From NCBI GenBank assembly GCA_014650415.1, contig BMUX01000003.1:1-64000 (forward strand): a stretch of DNA of 64,000 nt, written 5' to 3'. Source of the DNA: Streptomyces spiroverticillatus. GTDB taxonomy: Bacteria > Actinomycetota > Actinomycetes > Streptomycetales > Streptomycetaceae. The notes below the pieces were generated by a model. It saw nothing but the letters and a program-made list of their open reading frames with translations. It was not told the origin of the DNA and did not search any database. Of this stretch, positions 1-8,301 are shown one piece after another. Position numbers and translations under genes: made by a program. Every line of letters begins with the position of its first letter. The stretch's first letter is position 1.

Positions 1-192
1 TCCTCATTCTCGCTGGTCAGAGGCACTTTTCGTTTGCCTGATCACCCGTCGGACACCGGCCTTCATGAAAGCCCGAGGCTAACTCCCCTATTACTGGCCC
101 TTGCGCGAGACCGCACTTCGCGACCCCGGGTCAGACCCCACCCGCCGACAGGAACGCGGTAGGTGTGCGCCGTAGCGCGTCGACCGCGGCTG

Positions 193-220
193 AATGTATC
201 CGCCCAACTGCCCTCTGCAA
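193..220 (-). promoter_or_regulatory. Possible leftward promoter in a gene-free left flank
   Basis: Bases 1-428 hold no gene that I can support. The open frames there are short, unconserved-looking and mutually overlapping, and base composition is less GC-rich than in the genes. On the minus strand there is a TTGCAG box, a 16-base spacer and TACATT, which fits a housekeeping-type promoter firing to the left, out of the window. The roughly 190 bases downstream of it would then be a long untranslated leader for a gene beyond the left edge. I remember a cold-shock protein gene near thrC in other Streptomyces, but nothing here proves it. Confidence 0.3.
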
Positions 221-428
221 CAGGTCAATCCGACGAGAATTCTGGGCAGGCTCGAACGCCCGGATCGGTCAACTCCCGCGATTCCAGGGCAAGTCGGGCC
301 GGACATAGCGTGCGCTTCGGCGGCAAATCGCTCGAACACACGGGCCGCATCTTGTCGCGTTCTCATATGCACGGGGCATGGGCGGCGACCGGGGCTTCCC
401 CCACTCTACCCCTTTCAACCATGCAGAA

Positions 429-460
429 TTGCCCCCTCCGCTTGTGAGCGGAGGGGGCAA
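429..460. terminator. Intrinsic terminator downstream of the thrC operon
   Basis: A perfect 14-bp GC-rich inverted repeat with a four-base TGTG loop lies 64 bases past the stop of the sulfur-carrier gene. Streptomyces terminators often lack a U-tract, as this one does. It probably ends leftward transcription of thrC and the carrier gene, and separates them from the leader to the left. Confidence 0.75.
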
Positions 461-523
461 CTTGGGTAAACGCGGGGCGCGTTGGAGGCGTGCGTACGCG
501 CCCCCTCAGCGGCCGAGGAGCGA

Positions 524-799
524 TCAGCCGCCGGCGACGGCCGGGATGATCGAGACGCCTGCGCCGTCCGGGGTGGCCGTCTCCAGGCCGCTCTCGAAGC
601 GGACGTCGTCGTCGTTCACGTACACGTTCACGAAGCGGCGCAGCTTGCCCTGGTCGTCCAGGACGCGGGCGGCGATGCCCGTGTGGTTCTTCTCCAGGTC
701 GGCGATGACCTCGGCGAGGGTCGCACCCTCGGCGGCCACCTCGGCCTCGCCTCCCGTGTACGTACGCAGGATGGTGGGAATGCGGACCTTGACGCTCAT
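524..799 (-). CDS. MoaD/ThiS-family sulfur carrier protein (CysO-like)
   Basis: This 91-residue protein has the beta-grasp sulfur-carrier pattern: an N-terminal strand (VKVRIPTILRTYTGG), a central LDDQGKLRRFVNVYVNDDDVR segment that recalls the small ubiquitin-like carriers, and a C-terminal ...IPAVAGG. The terminal Gly-Gly is the residue pair that becomes thiocarboxylated in this family. MoaD, ThiS and mycobacterial CysO are the relatives. It lies 30 bases downstream of thrC on the same strand and so shares its SAM riboswitch. Inference: it feeds sulfur into cysteine or another thio-product rather than molybdopterin, because no moa genes are nearby. The exact acceptor is unknown. Confidence 0.85.
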   Translation of the reverse strand: MSVKVRIPTILRTYTGGEAEVAAEGATLAEVIADLEKNHTGIAARVLDDQGKLRRFVNVYVNDDDVRFESGLETATPDGAGVSIIPAVAGG

Positions 800-829
800 G
801 GTGTTCAGCCTTTCCAGTACGGGAGGGAT

Positions 830-2116
830 TCAGCGGGCCAGGCCGGCGTCGCGGAACGCGTCCAGGCTCGGGCGGATGGTCGCGGAGGGGCCGGTGGTCG
901 GGGCCACCGCGTCCAGCGTCTTGAGGCCGTCGCCGGTGTTGAGGACGACGGTGGTGAGGGTGGGGTCGAGCAGACCGGCCTCGATGAGCTTCTTGGTGAC
1001 GCCGACGGTCACACCGCCCGCGGTCTCCGCGAAGATGCCCTCCGTACGCGCGAGGAGCTTGATCGCGTCGACGACCTGCTCGTCGTTGACGTCCTCGACC
1101 GCGCCGCCGGTGCGGCGGGCGATGTCCAGGACGTACGGGCCGTCCGCCGGGTTGCCGATGGCGAGGGACTTGGCGATGGTGTTCGGCTTCTGCGGGCGGA
1201 CCACGTCGTGACCGGCCTTGAAGGCGGTCGACACCGGGGAGCAGCCCTCGGCCTGGGCGCCGAAGATCTTGTACGGCTTGTCCTCGACGAGCCCGAGCTT
1301 GATCAGCTCCTGGAGGCCCTTGTCGATCTTCGTGAGCTGCGAGCCCGAGGCGATCGGGATGACGATCTGGTCCGGGAGCTGCCAGCCGAGCTGCTCGCAG
1401 ATTTCGTACGCGAGGGTCTTGGAGCCCTCGCCGTAGTACGGGCGCAGGTTGACGTTGACGAAGCCCCAGCCCTCGCCGAGCGGGTCGCCGATGAGCTCGG
1501 AGCAGAAGCGGTTCACGTCGTCGTAGTTGCCCTCGATGCCGACCAGCTCGCCCCCGTACACAGCGGCCATGACGACCTTGCCCTGCTCCAGGTCGTGCGG
1601 GATGAACACGCAGGAGCGGAAGCCGGCGCGGGCCGCGGCGGCGCCGACGGCACCCGCGAGGTTGCCGGTGGAGGAGCAGGAGAGGGTGGTGAAGCCGAAG
1701 GCGCGGGCGGCCTCGACGGCGATCGCGACGACGCGGTCCTTGAAGGAGTGCGTCGGGTTGCCGGAGTCGTCCTTGACGAACAGACCGCCGGTGACACCGA
1801 GTTCACGGGCCAGATTGTCCGCCTTGACCAGCTTCGTGAAGCCGGGGTTCAGGCTGGGCTTCTCGGCGACGTCGGCGGGGACGGGGAGGAGCGGGGCGTA
1901 GCGCCAGATGTTGTCGGGACCGGCCTCGATGCGCTTCTTCAGCTCTTCGGGGCTGTCGGTCGGCAGGTCGTACGCGACTTCGAGCGGTCCGAAACAGAGC
2001 TGGCAGGCGAAGATCGGACCGAGTTCGAAGCGCTCTCCGCACTCGCGGCAGGAGAGGGCGGCGGCGGGGCCGAGGTCAACGGTCTTCGGAGTGGCTTCGG
2101 TGGTCTGCACAGCCAT
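830..2116 (-). CDS. thrC: Threonine synthase
   Basis: The 428-residue protein is a fold-type II PLP enzyme that converts O-phosphohomoserine to threonine. The PLP lysine sits in DSGNPTHSFKDR (near residue 145), and a Ser/Gly phosphate-binding loop SSTGNLAGAVGAAAAR follows. Near the N terminus two Cys pairs (CREC and CQLC, residues about 22-41) look like a small zinc-ribbon knuckle, as in many actinobacterial and archaeal threonine synthases. The ATG at 2116 has a GGA-type ribosome site immediately after the riboswitch. It is co-transcribed with the sulfur carrier downstream. Confidence in the enzyme class is high; the SAM control and the partner gene suggest a link to sulfur amino acids. Confidence 0.93.
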   Translation of the reverse strand: MAVQTTEATPKTVDLGPAAALSCRECGERFELGPIFACQLCFGPLEVAYDLPTDSPEELKKRIEAGPDNIWRYAPLLPVPADVAEKPSLNPGFTKLVKADNLARELGVTGGLFVKDDSGNPTHSFKDRVVAIAVEAARAFGFTTLSCSSTGNLAGAVGAAAARAGFRSCVFIPHDLEQGKVVMAAVYGGELVGIEGNYDDVNRFCSELIGDPLGEGWGFVNVNLRPYYGEGSKTLAYEICEQLGWQLPDQIVIPIASGSQLTKIDKGLQELIKLGLVEDKPYKIFGAQAEGCSPVSTAFKAGHDVVRPQKPNTIAKSLAIGNPADGPYVLDIARRTGGAVEDVNDEQVVDAIKLLARTEGIFAETAGGVTVGVTKKLIEAGLLDPTLTTVVLNTGDGLKTLDAVAPTTGPSATIRPSLDAFRDAGLAR

Positions 2117-2132
2117 GATGGCGAGGTCCTTT

Positions 2133-2258
2133 CCTCATCTTCCCCGCGACGACTTTCGTCACGAGACGGAATTGGCACCTTCCTGACCTGACCTCGCGGT
2201 CGGCCGGGGGGTTGCCGGGACTTCAACGGGCCGTTTCCCTCTGTCCCTCTGGATGAGC
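2133..2258 (-). promoter_or_regulatory. SAM-I (S-box) riboswitch in the thrC leader
   Basis: On the minus strand the leader carries the hallmark S-box elements in order: a P1 5' strand (CTCATCCAGAGG), the GAGGGAAACGGCCCG segment, TGAAGTCCCGGCAACC, then GGTGCCAATTCC, and a closing P1 3' strand GAAGATGAGG. These match the conserved core of SAM-sensing S-box RNAs by eye. P1 closes 17 bases before the thrC ATG, directly against the ribosome site, and the sequence GAGG-AAAGGA-CCTC can form a small hairpin over it. That points to control of translation initiation by SAM. Class I is preferred over IV because of the AATTCC and GATGAG elements. Confidence 0.9.
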
Positions 2259-2431
2259 GCTATGACTCCGACGCCGCACAGGCGGCCCGGGTGTTTGTGT
2301 ACGCAACGACCCCGACATGCACAGGTCGTCCGCGTTGTTCAAGACTGTAACCGAACCCCCGGACGGGTGTGCCAGACGTCCGGACCGCGAGATGGATCAC
2401 AAAAGCGACCACATGGGCAGGAGTGACGGGC

Positions 2432-3379
2432 GTGCTGGAAGAGGTGGAGCGCTGGCTGCGGGCGCGGTCCTGGTCGGCCGCCGACCGCCCGCTGGAGCAG
2501 CTCCTCACCGCGAAGGCGGCCCGGTCCCAGACGGTCTCCGTCGTCCTGCCCGCCCTGAACGAGGAGGCGACGGTCGGCGAGATCGTCGCCACCATCCGCC
2601 GGGACCTGATGAGCGCCGCCGTCCCCCTGGTGGACGAACTGGTCGTGATCGACTCCGGCTCCACCGACCAGACCGCGAAGGCGGCGGCCGAGGCGGGCGC
2701 GCGGGTGGTGCACCGGGACGAGATCCTGCCGCGCATCGCGCCCCTGCCCGGCAAGGGCGAGGTGCTGTGGCGCTCACTCCTGGTCACCACGGGTGACGTC
2801 GTCTGCTTCGTGGACGCGGACCTGAAGGACTTCGACGCGTCGTTCGTCAGCGGGATCGTCGGCCCGCTGCTCACCGACCCGTCCCTGCAGTTCGTGAAGG
2901 CCACCTACGACCGTCCGCTCGACGGGGCGGCCGGCCAGGGCGGCCGGGTCACCGAGCTGATGGCCCGCCCCCTGCTCAACCTCCACTGGCCCCAACTGGC
3001 CGGTTTCGTCCAGCCGTTGGGCGGCGAGTACGCGGCCCGCCGCTCCCTCCTGGAACGCCTCCCCTTCCCCGTCGGGTACGGAGTCGAACTGGGCCTGCTC
3101 ATCGACGCCCTGCACACGGTCGGCCTGGACGCACTCGCCCAGGTGGACGTGGGCGTACGCATCCACCGCCACCAGGACGGCCAGGCGCTGGGCCGGATGG
3201 CCGCGGCCATCTACCGCACGGCCCAACTCCGTCTCTCCCGGGGCCACTTGATACGCCCCGCACTCACCCAGTTCGAGCGGATCGGCGCGGACTTCGTCCC
3301 CCGTACACACCCTGTGGACACGGAGGAGCGGCCGCCGATGCGGGAAGTCGCGGAGTACGCGGCCCGCCATGCGGCGTAA
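2432..3379 (+). CDS. gpgS: Glucosyl-3-phosphoglycerate synthase
   Basis: This GT-A glycosyltransferase (about 315 residues from the chosen GTG) joins glucose from a nucleotide sugar to 3-phosphoglycerate, the first step to glucosylglycerate or methylglucose lipopolysaccharide. Visible motifs are the nucleotide-binding VSVVLPALNEEATV, DSGSTDQT, the metal-binding FVDADLKDF, and the acceptor-loop region GGEYAARRSLLERLPFPVGYGVE. A GTG at 2432 is preceded by GCAGGAG at proper spacing. An upstream ATG at 2369 would add 21 residues but has no ribosome site and overlaps the region between divergent promoters. It is divergent from thrC. Confidence 0.88.
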   Translation: MLEEVERWLRARSWSAADRPLEQLLTAKAARSQTVSVVLPALNEEATVGEIVATIRRDLMSAAVPLVDELVVIDSGSTDQTAKAAAEAGARVVHRDEILPRIAPLPGKGEVLWRSLLVTTGDVVCFVDADLKDFDASFVSGIVGPLLTDPSLQFVKATYDRPLDGAAGQGGRVTELMARPLLNLHWPQLAGFVQPLGGEYAARRSLLERLPFPVGYGVELGLLIDALHTVGLDALAQVDVGVRIHRHQDGQALGRMAAAIYRTAQLRLSRGHLIRPALTQFERIGADFVPRTHPVDTEERPPMREVAEYAARHAA

Positions 3380-3440
3380 CCGGGGCGGGGGCAGCGCGTC
3401 GCACCCCGCACCGTAACTCTCCGTAGCTAGCTTTCGCGGT

Positions 3441-5219
3441 ATGCGACTGAACCGTCCCCGGAGCACCCTGGCCGTGCTCCTCGCCGCCGCGGCCCTGACC
3501 ACCGCCGCGGCTCCGGTCCCGCGTCCCCGTGCCGAGGTCGTCGAGCCCTTCGCCCAGCGGTACGACAAGGCCCTCTACGGCGACTTCCGCACCCTGGGCA
3601 ACACGGTCCTCGGCTGCCCCACCGACCCCGCCGACGAGGCCGAGGACTGCGCCGACATCACCTCCGCCGAACGCCCCGGCGCCAACAACACTGTCCGCAC
3701 CCGCCGCTTGAACACCACCGGCACCGACCCGGCCTTCGGCTCCAGCACCGGGCGGACGGTGCTCCCGCCGGGCGCGAAGGTGGCGTACGCGCGCCTCTTC
3801 TGGGGCGGCACCACCGGCGAGAACCTCGACTTCCGGGGCACCCTGAAGCCCGGCTGCGACGACCACCCCGGCGCGGAACAGGTGGGCCTCTCCCCCGGTG
3901 CGCCGCTGGACGCGGTACCGCGGATCCGGGCGGGCGGCACGGGCGCCTTCGTTCCCGTACGGCCGGAATTCAGGGCGACGGACCCGCAGACGGCGAAGGG
4001 CGCGCACTTCTACACGGCCGACGCGGACGTGACGAGCGTCTTCGCGGGGCTGACCGGCGACGGGAAGCCGCTGCCGGTGGCGGTGGACGGGATCTGGGCG
4101 GCGGAGGGCCTGGGCTGCGCGGCCGGCTGGTCGCTGACGATCGTCCACTCCTACGACCGCCCGCACCCGGAGCACGCGCCGAACCTGCGCCATGTGCACG
4201 TGTACGGGGGCCACGTCCTCCAGGGCGCGACCGCCCCCGACACCACCGTCTCCGTGTCCGGCTTCCGCAGGCTGGGCGGGGCGAAGGCGCGGGCGAGCGT
4301 GACCGCGTACGAGGGCGACCGGAGCTTCGTCGGGGACCGCTTCCTGGTCGGCGGCAAGGAGATCGCCGAGACCAGCACGGGCACCACCGACAACTTCTTC
4401 ATCAGCCGCGCGGACGGCGCCCTCGACCCGGCGTACGTCAACAACCTCTCCCTCGACGCCAAGGAGTTCGACCTGCCGGAGGGGGCGATCGCACCCGGTG
4501 CGACCGCCACCGAGCTGACCTTCCGCACGGCGGGCGACGCGTACGTGCCCTCCGCGCTGGCCCTGTCCGTGCCCGTACCGGACCTGGAGGTGACCAAGAC
4601 GGCGTCGCGCAAGACCGTGCATCCGGGCGAGAAGGTGACGTACACGATCCGGGCGAAGAACGGCACCGCCTTCGACCACCCGGACGCGGACTTCACCGAC
4701 GACCTGACGGACACCCTGGACGACGCGGTCTACCTCGGCGACGCGCGGGCGACGCACGGCACGGTGACGTACGAGGCGCCGAAGCTGCGCTTCAGGGGAG
4801 ACGTTCCGGCGGGGGCGACGGCGCAGATCACGTACTCCGTACGCATCAAGGACCCCGTCGCCGGCGACCGGAGGATGCGCAACGGCGTCGAGGTCGACGA
4901 GCCGGGCACGAACTGTCCGCCGGGCAGCAAGGACCCGGCGTGCGTGGTGACGCCGACGGTGGGGCCGGTCAAGCCGACCGGCAGACCGACGGGTCACGGC
5001 CGGAAGCCGGGCGGCTCCTGGTGGCACGGCGGCGGGACCAAGCCGGGCGGCCGGCCGCACCCGGGGCCGATGCCGTCCGCGCAGACCACGGGCACGCGCG
5101 AACTGGCCCGCACCGGTCCCGACGACCGGGCGCTGTGGGTGGCGGCCGGGGGCGCGCTGGCGCTGGCCGGGCTCGGAGTGCTGGCTTCCGTGTCGGTCCG
5201 GAGCCGCCGCAGGCCGTGA
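3441..5219 (+). CDS. Secreted DUF11-type surface protein with a LARTG sortase signal
   Basis: The 592-residue protein has a Sec signal peptide (residues 1 to about 30, with a hydrophobic LAVLLAAAALTTAAA stretch) and a long extracellular body. At about residues 375-490 there is a DUF11/isopeptide-like module (LEVTKTASRKTVHPGEKVTY). A Pro/Gly/His-rich spacer leads to ELARTG, a hydrophobic helix (ALWVAAGGALALAGLGVLAS) and RSRRRP. This is a class E sortase sorting signal (LAXTG), so the protein is expected to be linked to the cell wall. No sortase gene is in the window. The function of the body is unknown; it may be an adhesin or sheath component. Confidence 0.8.
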   Translation: MRLNRPRSTLAVLLAAAALTTAAAPVPRPRAEVVEPFAQRYDKALYGDFRTLGNTVLGCPTDPADEAEDCADITSAERPGANNTVRTRRLNTTGTDPAFGSSTGRTVLPPGAKVAYARLFWGGTTGENLDFRGTLKPGCDDHPGAEQVGLSPGAPLDAVPRIRAGGTGAFVPVRPEFRATDPQTAKGAHFYTADADVTSVFAGLTGDGKPLPVAVDGIWAAEGLGCAAGWSLTIVHSYDRPHPEHAPNLRHVHVYGGHVLQGATAPDTTVSVSGFRRLGGAKARASVTAYEGDRSFVGDRFLVGGKEIAETSTGTTDNFFISRADGALDPAYVNNLSLDAKEFDLPEGAIAPGATATELTFRTAGDAYVPSALALSVPVPDLEVTKTASRKTVHPGEKVTYTIRAKNGTAFDHPDADFTDDLTDTLDDAVYLGDARATHGTVTYEAPKLRFRGDVPAGATAQITYSVRIKDPVAGDRRMRNGVEVDEPGTNCPPGSKDPACVVTPTVGPVKPTGRPTGHGRKPGGSWWHGGGTKPGGRPHPGPMPSAQTTGTRELARTGPDDRALWVAAGGALALAGLGVLASVSVRSRRRP

Positions 5220-5305
5220 CGCGGCGCGTCGTGCGGCCGTACTCGATCGCCGGGTGCGGCCGTACGCACGTTTGAGGGGAATCCGTACCGGCTAGGTTTC
5301 GGCAC

Positions 5306-6715
5306 ATGACTTCCGAGTACGACGCCGCAGCGCAGCAGAAGGCCCAGATCCTCGTCGCCTCCAACCGGGGGCCGGTCACGTACGCCCTCGGTGACGACGG
5401 GGAGCTGACCGCGAAGCGCGGCGGCGGCGGGCTGGTCTCGGGGCTGTCCGCGATCGGCCCGGACGCGGACGCGCTGTGGGTGTGTGCGGCGCTCGGCGAC
5501 GGCGACCGGGAGGCGGTGCGGCGCGGGGTCGGCGAGCCGGGCGTACGGATGCTGGACATCGACGCGGACACCCACTCCGACGCCTACAACGGCATCGCGA
5601 ACTCCGTGCTGTGGTTCGTGCACCACCTGCTCTACCAGACGCCGCTGGAGCCCGTCTTCGACGCGGAGTTCCGGCGCCAGTGGGCGGCGTACGAGACGTA
5701 CAACCGGGCCTTCGCGCAGGCTCTCGCGGAGGCGGCGGCGCCGGGGGCGGCGGTACTGGTCCAGGACTACCACCTGTGCCTGGTCCCCGGAATGCTCCGC
5801 GAGCTCCGCCCCGACCTGCGCATCGGCCACTTCTCGCACACGCCGTGGGCGCCGGTGGACTACTTCCGCCTCCTCCCCGACGACATCGCCGAGCAGCTCC
5901 TGCGCGGCATCCTCGGCGCGGACCGGGCGGCCTTCCTCACCCGGCGCTGGGCGGACGCGTTCACACAGTGCGCGCTGAGCGTGCTGGGCGAGGAGGCGCT
6001 CGACGGCAAGCGGATCGGGGTGCACGGTCTGGGCGCGGACGCGGACTTCCTGCGGGAGCGGGCGCACCGGGACGACGTGGAGGAGCGGCTCGCGGCGCTG
6101 CGGGAGCAGGTCGGCGGCCCGGACCGGCGCACGATCGTACGCGTCGACCGCACGGAGCTGTCCAAGAACATCGTGCGGGGACTGCTGGCGTACGGGCACC
6201 TGCTGGAGACCCGGCCCGAGTGGCGCGAGCGGGTGGTCCACATCGCCTTCGCCTACCCCTCGCGGCAGGACCTGGCGGTGTACCGGGACTACACGGAGGC
6301 GGTGCAACGGGTCGCCGACGACATCAACTCCCGTTACGGGACGCCCGACTGGACCCCGGTCGTCCTCCACGTGAAGGACGACTTCGCCCGCTCCCTCGCC
6401 GCGTACCGCCTCGCCGACGTCGCGCTCGTGAACCCCGTCCGGGACGGCATGAACCTGGTCGCCAAGGAGATCCCGGTCGTCTCCGACGAGGGCTGCGCAC
6501 TCGTCCTGTCGCGGGAGGCGGGGGCGTACGAGGAACTGGGCGAGGACGCGGTCGTGGTCAACCCGTACGACGTCGTCGGCACGGCGGAGGCCCTGCACGA
6601 GGCGCTGACGATGGATGCCGGGGAGCGGGGCGAGCGGACGAAGCGGCTCGCGGCGGCGGCGACGGCGCTGCCGCCGGCGCAGTGGTTCCTGGAGCAGCTG
6701 GAGGCGCTGCGCTAG
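5306..6715 (+). CDS. otsA: Alpha,alpha-trehalose-phosphate synthase
   Basis: This 469-residue GT20 enzyme makes trehalose-6-phosphate from a nucleotide glucose and glucose-6-phosphate. Family signatures are the N-terminal SNRGPV and GGGGLVSGL, VWFVHHLLY, the substrate loop GHFSHTPWAP, the VDRTELSKNI segment and the C-terminal NPVRDGMNLVAKE. The length is typical. OtsB, which removes the phosphate, is encoded just beyond the initiator tRNA on the opposite strand, so the pair is split into convergent units instead of forming an operon. The ATG is supported by conservation of the SNRGPV start region. The upstream gap is 86 bases and should hold its promoter. Confidence 0.95.
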   Translation: MTSEYDAAAQQKAQILVASNRGPVTYALGDDGELTAKRGGGGLVSGLSAIGPDADALWVCAALGDGDREAVRRGVGEPGVRMLDIDADTHSDAYNGIANSVLWFVHHLLYQTPLEPVFDAEFRRQWAAYETYNRAFAQALAEAAAPGAAVLVQDYHLCLVPGMLRELRPDLRIGHFSHTPWAPVDYFRLLPDDIAEQLLRGILGADRAAFLTRRWADAFTQCALSVLGEEALDGKRIGVHGLGADADFLRERAHRDDVEERLAALREQVGGPDRRTIVRVDRTELSKNIVRGLLAYGHLLETRPEWRERVVHIAFAYPSRQDLAVYRDYTEAVQRVADDINSRYGTPDWTPVVLHVKDDFARSLAAYRLADVALVNPVRDGMNLVAKEIPVVSDEGCALVLSREAGAYEELGEDAVVVNPYDVVGTAEALHEALTMDAGERGERTKRLAAAATALPPAQWFLEQLEALR

Positions 6716-6726
6716 CCGGCCGAACG

Positions 6727-6769
6727 ACCGAAGGCCCGGGATCCCTGTGCGGAATCCCGGGCCTTCGGT
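6727..6769. terminator. Bidirectional terminator between otsA and the initiator tRNA
   Basis: A perfect 16-bp inverted repeat (ACCGAAGGCCCGGGAT and its complement) with an 11-base loop starts 12 bases after the otsA stop. The same structure lies just past the 3' end of the minus-strand tRNA gene, so it can end transcription from both sides. Confidence 0.85.
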
Positions 6770-6777
6770 CTATCTAG

Positions 6778-6851
6778 TAGCGGGGACAGGATTTGAACCT
6801 GCGACCTCTGGGTTATGAGCCCAGCGAGCTACCGAGCTGCTCCACCCCGCG
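6778..6851 (-). tRNA. Initiator tRNA-fMet (CAT)
   Basis: A full cloverleaf can be folded on the minus strand with anticodon CAT. It is the initiator because the anticodon stem carries three consecutive G:C pairs (GGG/CCC) and position 1 (C) cannot pair with position 72 (U). Both are features that initiation factor 2 and transformylase recognise. The discriminator base is A and the CCA end is not encoded. The T-arm reads GCAGG-TTCAAAT-CCTGT. Confidence 0.95.
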
Positions 6852-6897
6852 TCGGTGAACACGACAGTACGGGGTTTCTGCGGCGGTGGGAAATCGA

Positions 6898-7731
6898 TTA
6901 TTCGGCGAGGCGCTGCGCGAGGCGGGCCAGGAAGGCGGTCACCTCGGCCGGTCCGGGCAGCAACACGTCGGCCTGCTCGGCGAGTTCGGGGATGGCGGTG
7001 CCGCTGCACAGCAGCAGTCCGGGGATGCCGTCGGAGCGGAGTTTCTCCACGGCCGCGTAGGCGGGGAGATCACCGAGGTCGTCGCCGGCGTACACGACGC
7101 ACCGCGCTCCGACTTCCCGTACGTACGCCTCCAGGGCCACGCCCTTGTCCACCCCCGGCGGCCTCAACTCCAGCACCAGACGCCCGGGTTCGAGGATCAG
7201 CCCGTGCTGGGCGGCGAGCTCGGCCAGGGGCGCGCGGAGGGCTTCGAAGGCGGCCTCGGGGTCGGTGGCGCGGCGGGTGTGGACCGCGACGGCCTGGCCC
7301 TTCTCCTCCACCCAGGTCCCGCGCCAGGCGCCGTGCGCGTCCAGCACTCCGGGCAGCTCGGCGCGGGCGGCGGCGATGCCGGGGTGGGGGGAGGGGGCGT
7401 GGACGGTGCCGGTGAGGGCGTCCCAGCGTTCGGCGCCGTAGTGCCCGAGGACGACGAGGTGCTCCAGCCCCGCCACCCCGGCGAAGCCGCCGTACCGCAC
7501 GGCGACACCGGCCGGACGCCCGGTGACGATCGCGACGGACGCCACGTGCGGGGCGAGGGCGGCGAGGGCGGGGACGGCGCCGGGGTGGGCGCGGGCCTGT
7601 TCGGGGTCCGGGACGATGTCGGCGAGGGTGCCGTCGAAGTCGAGCGCGACGAGGGCGCGGGCGGGGTCGCCCAGCAGGGCGGCGAGGGCCTCGCGGCCGG
7701 CGGGGGTGGACGGTTCCGGAAGAGTGTCCAT
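6898..7731 (-). CDS. otsB: Trehalose-6-phosphate phosphatase
   Basis: This 277-residue HAD-superfamily phosphatase releases trehalose from trehalose-6-phosphate. Motif I is ALDFDGTLADI, with the catalytic aspartates near residue 35. Motif II lies at IVTGRPAG, the substrate region at GHYGAERWD, and the C-terminal VDKGVALEAYVRE and YAGDDLGDLPAY are the lysine and acidic motifs III/IV. It complements otsA, which lies on the other side of the tRNA. The ATG at 7731 leaves a normal N terminus for the family. Confidence 0.93.
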   Translation of the reverse strand: MDTLPEPSTPAGREALAALLGDPARALVALDFDGTLADIVPDPEQARAHPGAVPALAALAPHVASVAIVTGRPAGVAVRYGGFAGVAGLEHLVVLGHYGAERWDALTGTVHAPSPHPGIAAARAELPGVLDAHGAWRGTWVEEKGQAVAVHTRRATDPEAAFEALRAPLAELAAQHGLILEPGRLVLELRPPGVDKGVALEAYVREVGARCVVYAGDDLGDLPAYAAVEKLRSDGIPGLLLCSGTAIPELAEQADVLLPGPAEVTAFLARLAQRLAE

Positions 7732-7790
7732 GCGGGGAGCCTACCGAGCGGACCCGGGACCCGAACGTGCGGTTCCGGCCTTGGGGCCCC

Positions 7791-7892
7791 CTCTAGGGGC
7801 GCGGGGAACTGCGCGAGCAACCACGACGCACCCGCACGGAACCGTTCCCCTTGCCCCGCGGGTTCAGGTGAAGGGGCGGGGCTGGGGACTCC
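7791..7892. repeat. Dispersed intergenic repeat, copy A (about 100 bp)
   Basis: This stretch between otsB and the DUF3263 gene is nearly the reverse complement of 50650-50751. Shared blocks include AGGGGCGCGGGGAACTGCGC, CCACGACGCACCCGCAC, CCCCTTGCCCCGCGGGTT and AGGTGAAGGGGCGGGGCTGG. The copies differ by point changes and a small indel in the middle. Such GC-rich extragenic elements are common in Streptomyces genomes, and their role is not known to me. Confidence 0.75.
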
Positions 7893-7940
7893 ATGCCCCG
7901 GCGGGCCGGGGCCGAACGCACCCGGTGCCGGGAGGCGGCC

Positions 7941-8279
7941 CTACCGCCGGCCCCGGCGGTCGTCGCGGATGCGGCGGAGGCGCTTGACCGTGGCAGGGTC
8001 GTGCTCCCACGCGCGGGCGTCGTCCAGGAGGGCGTTCAGGAGCTGGTAGTACCGGGTGGGGGAAATGCCGAGCTGTTCGCGGATCGCCCGCTCCTTGGCC
8101 CCCGGCCCCGGCCACCCCCGCTTCTCGACCCCGAGCACGGCGAGCTCCCGCGCGGACAGCGGCGCACCCGCACCGGGGGCCCCGCCGGCAGGCGGCTCGG
8201 CGGCCGGGGCCGCGCCGGCCGGGGGCTCGGCGGGGGCGCCCCCGGGCTCGTACGACTCATGCGGGTCGGAAGCGGACAT
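7941..8279 (-). CDS. DUF3263 family protein, probable helix-turn-helix
   Basis: The 112-residue protein begins with a low-complexity Pro/Ala/Gly tract (residues 8 to about 42) and ends in a compact basic domain: LSARELAVLGVEKRGW, KERAIREQLGISPTRYYQLL, LLDDARAWEHDPATVKRLRR. The middle block has the spacing of a helix-turn-helix, and the family (DUF3263) is widespread in actinobacteria as small putative DNA-binding proteins. It lies between otsB and the sugar-binding lipoprotein, on the same strand, with a 22-base gap to the latter. Target and role are unknown. Confidence 0.75.
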   Translation of the reverse strand: MSASDPHESYEPGGAPAEPPAGAAPAAEPPAGGAPGAGAPLSARELAVLGVEKRGWPGPGAKERAIREQLGISPTRYYQLLNALLDDARAWEHDPATVKRLRRIRDDRRGRR

Positions 8280-8301
8280 GGGTCCAGCCTAGGCCGACGG
8301 C

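Noticed and set aside
91..372. 93-codon minus-strand open frame at the left edge
   Set aside because: It overlaps several other frames, has no clear ribosome site, its composition is unlike the neighbours, and it spans the putative promoter. I treat the area as leader or intergenic DNA.
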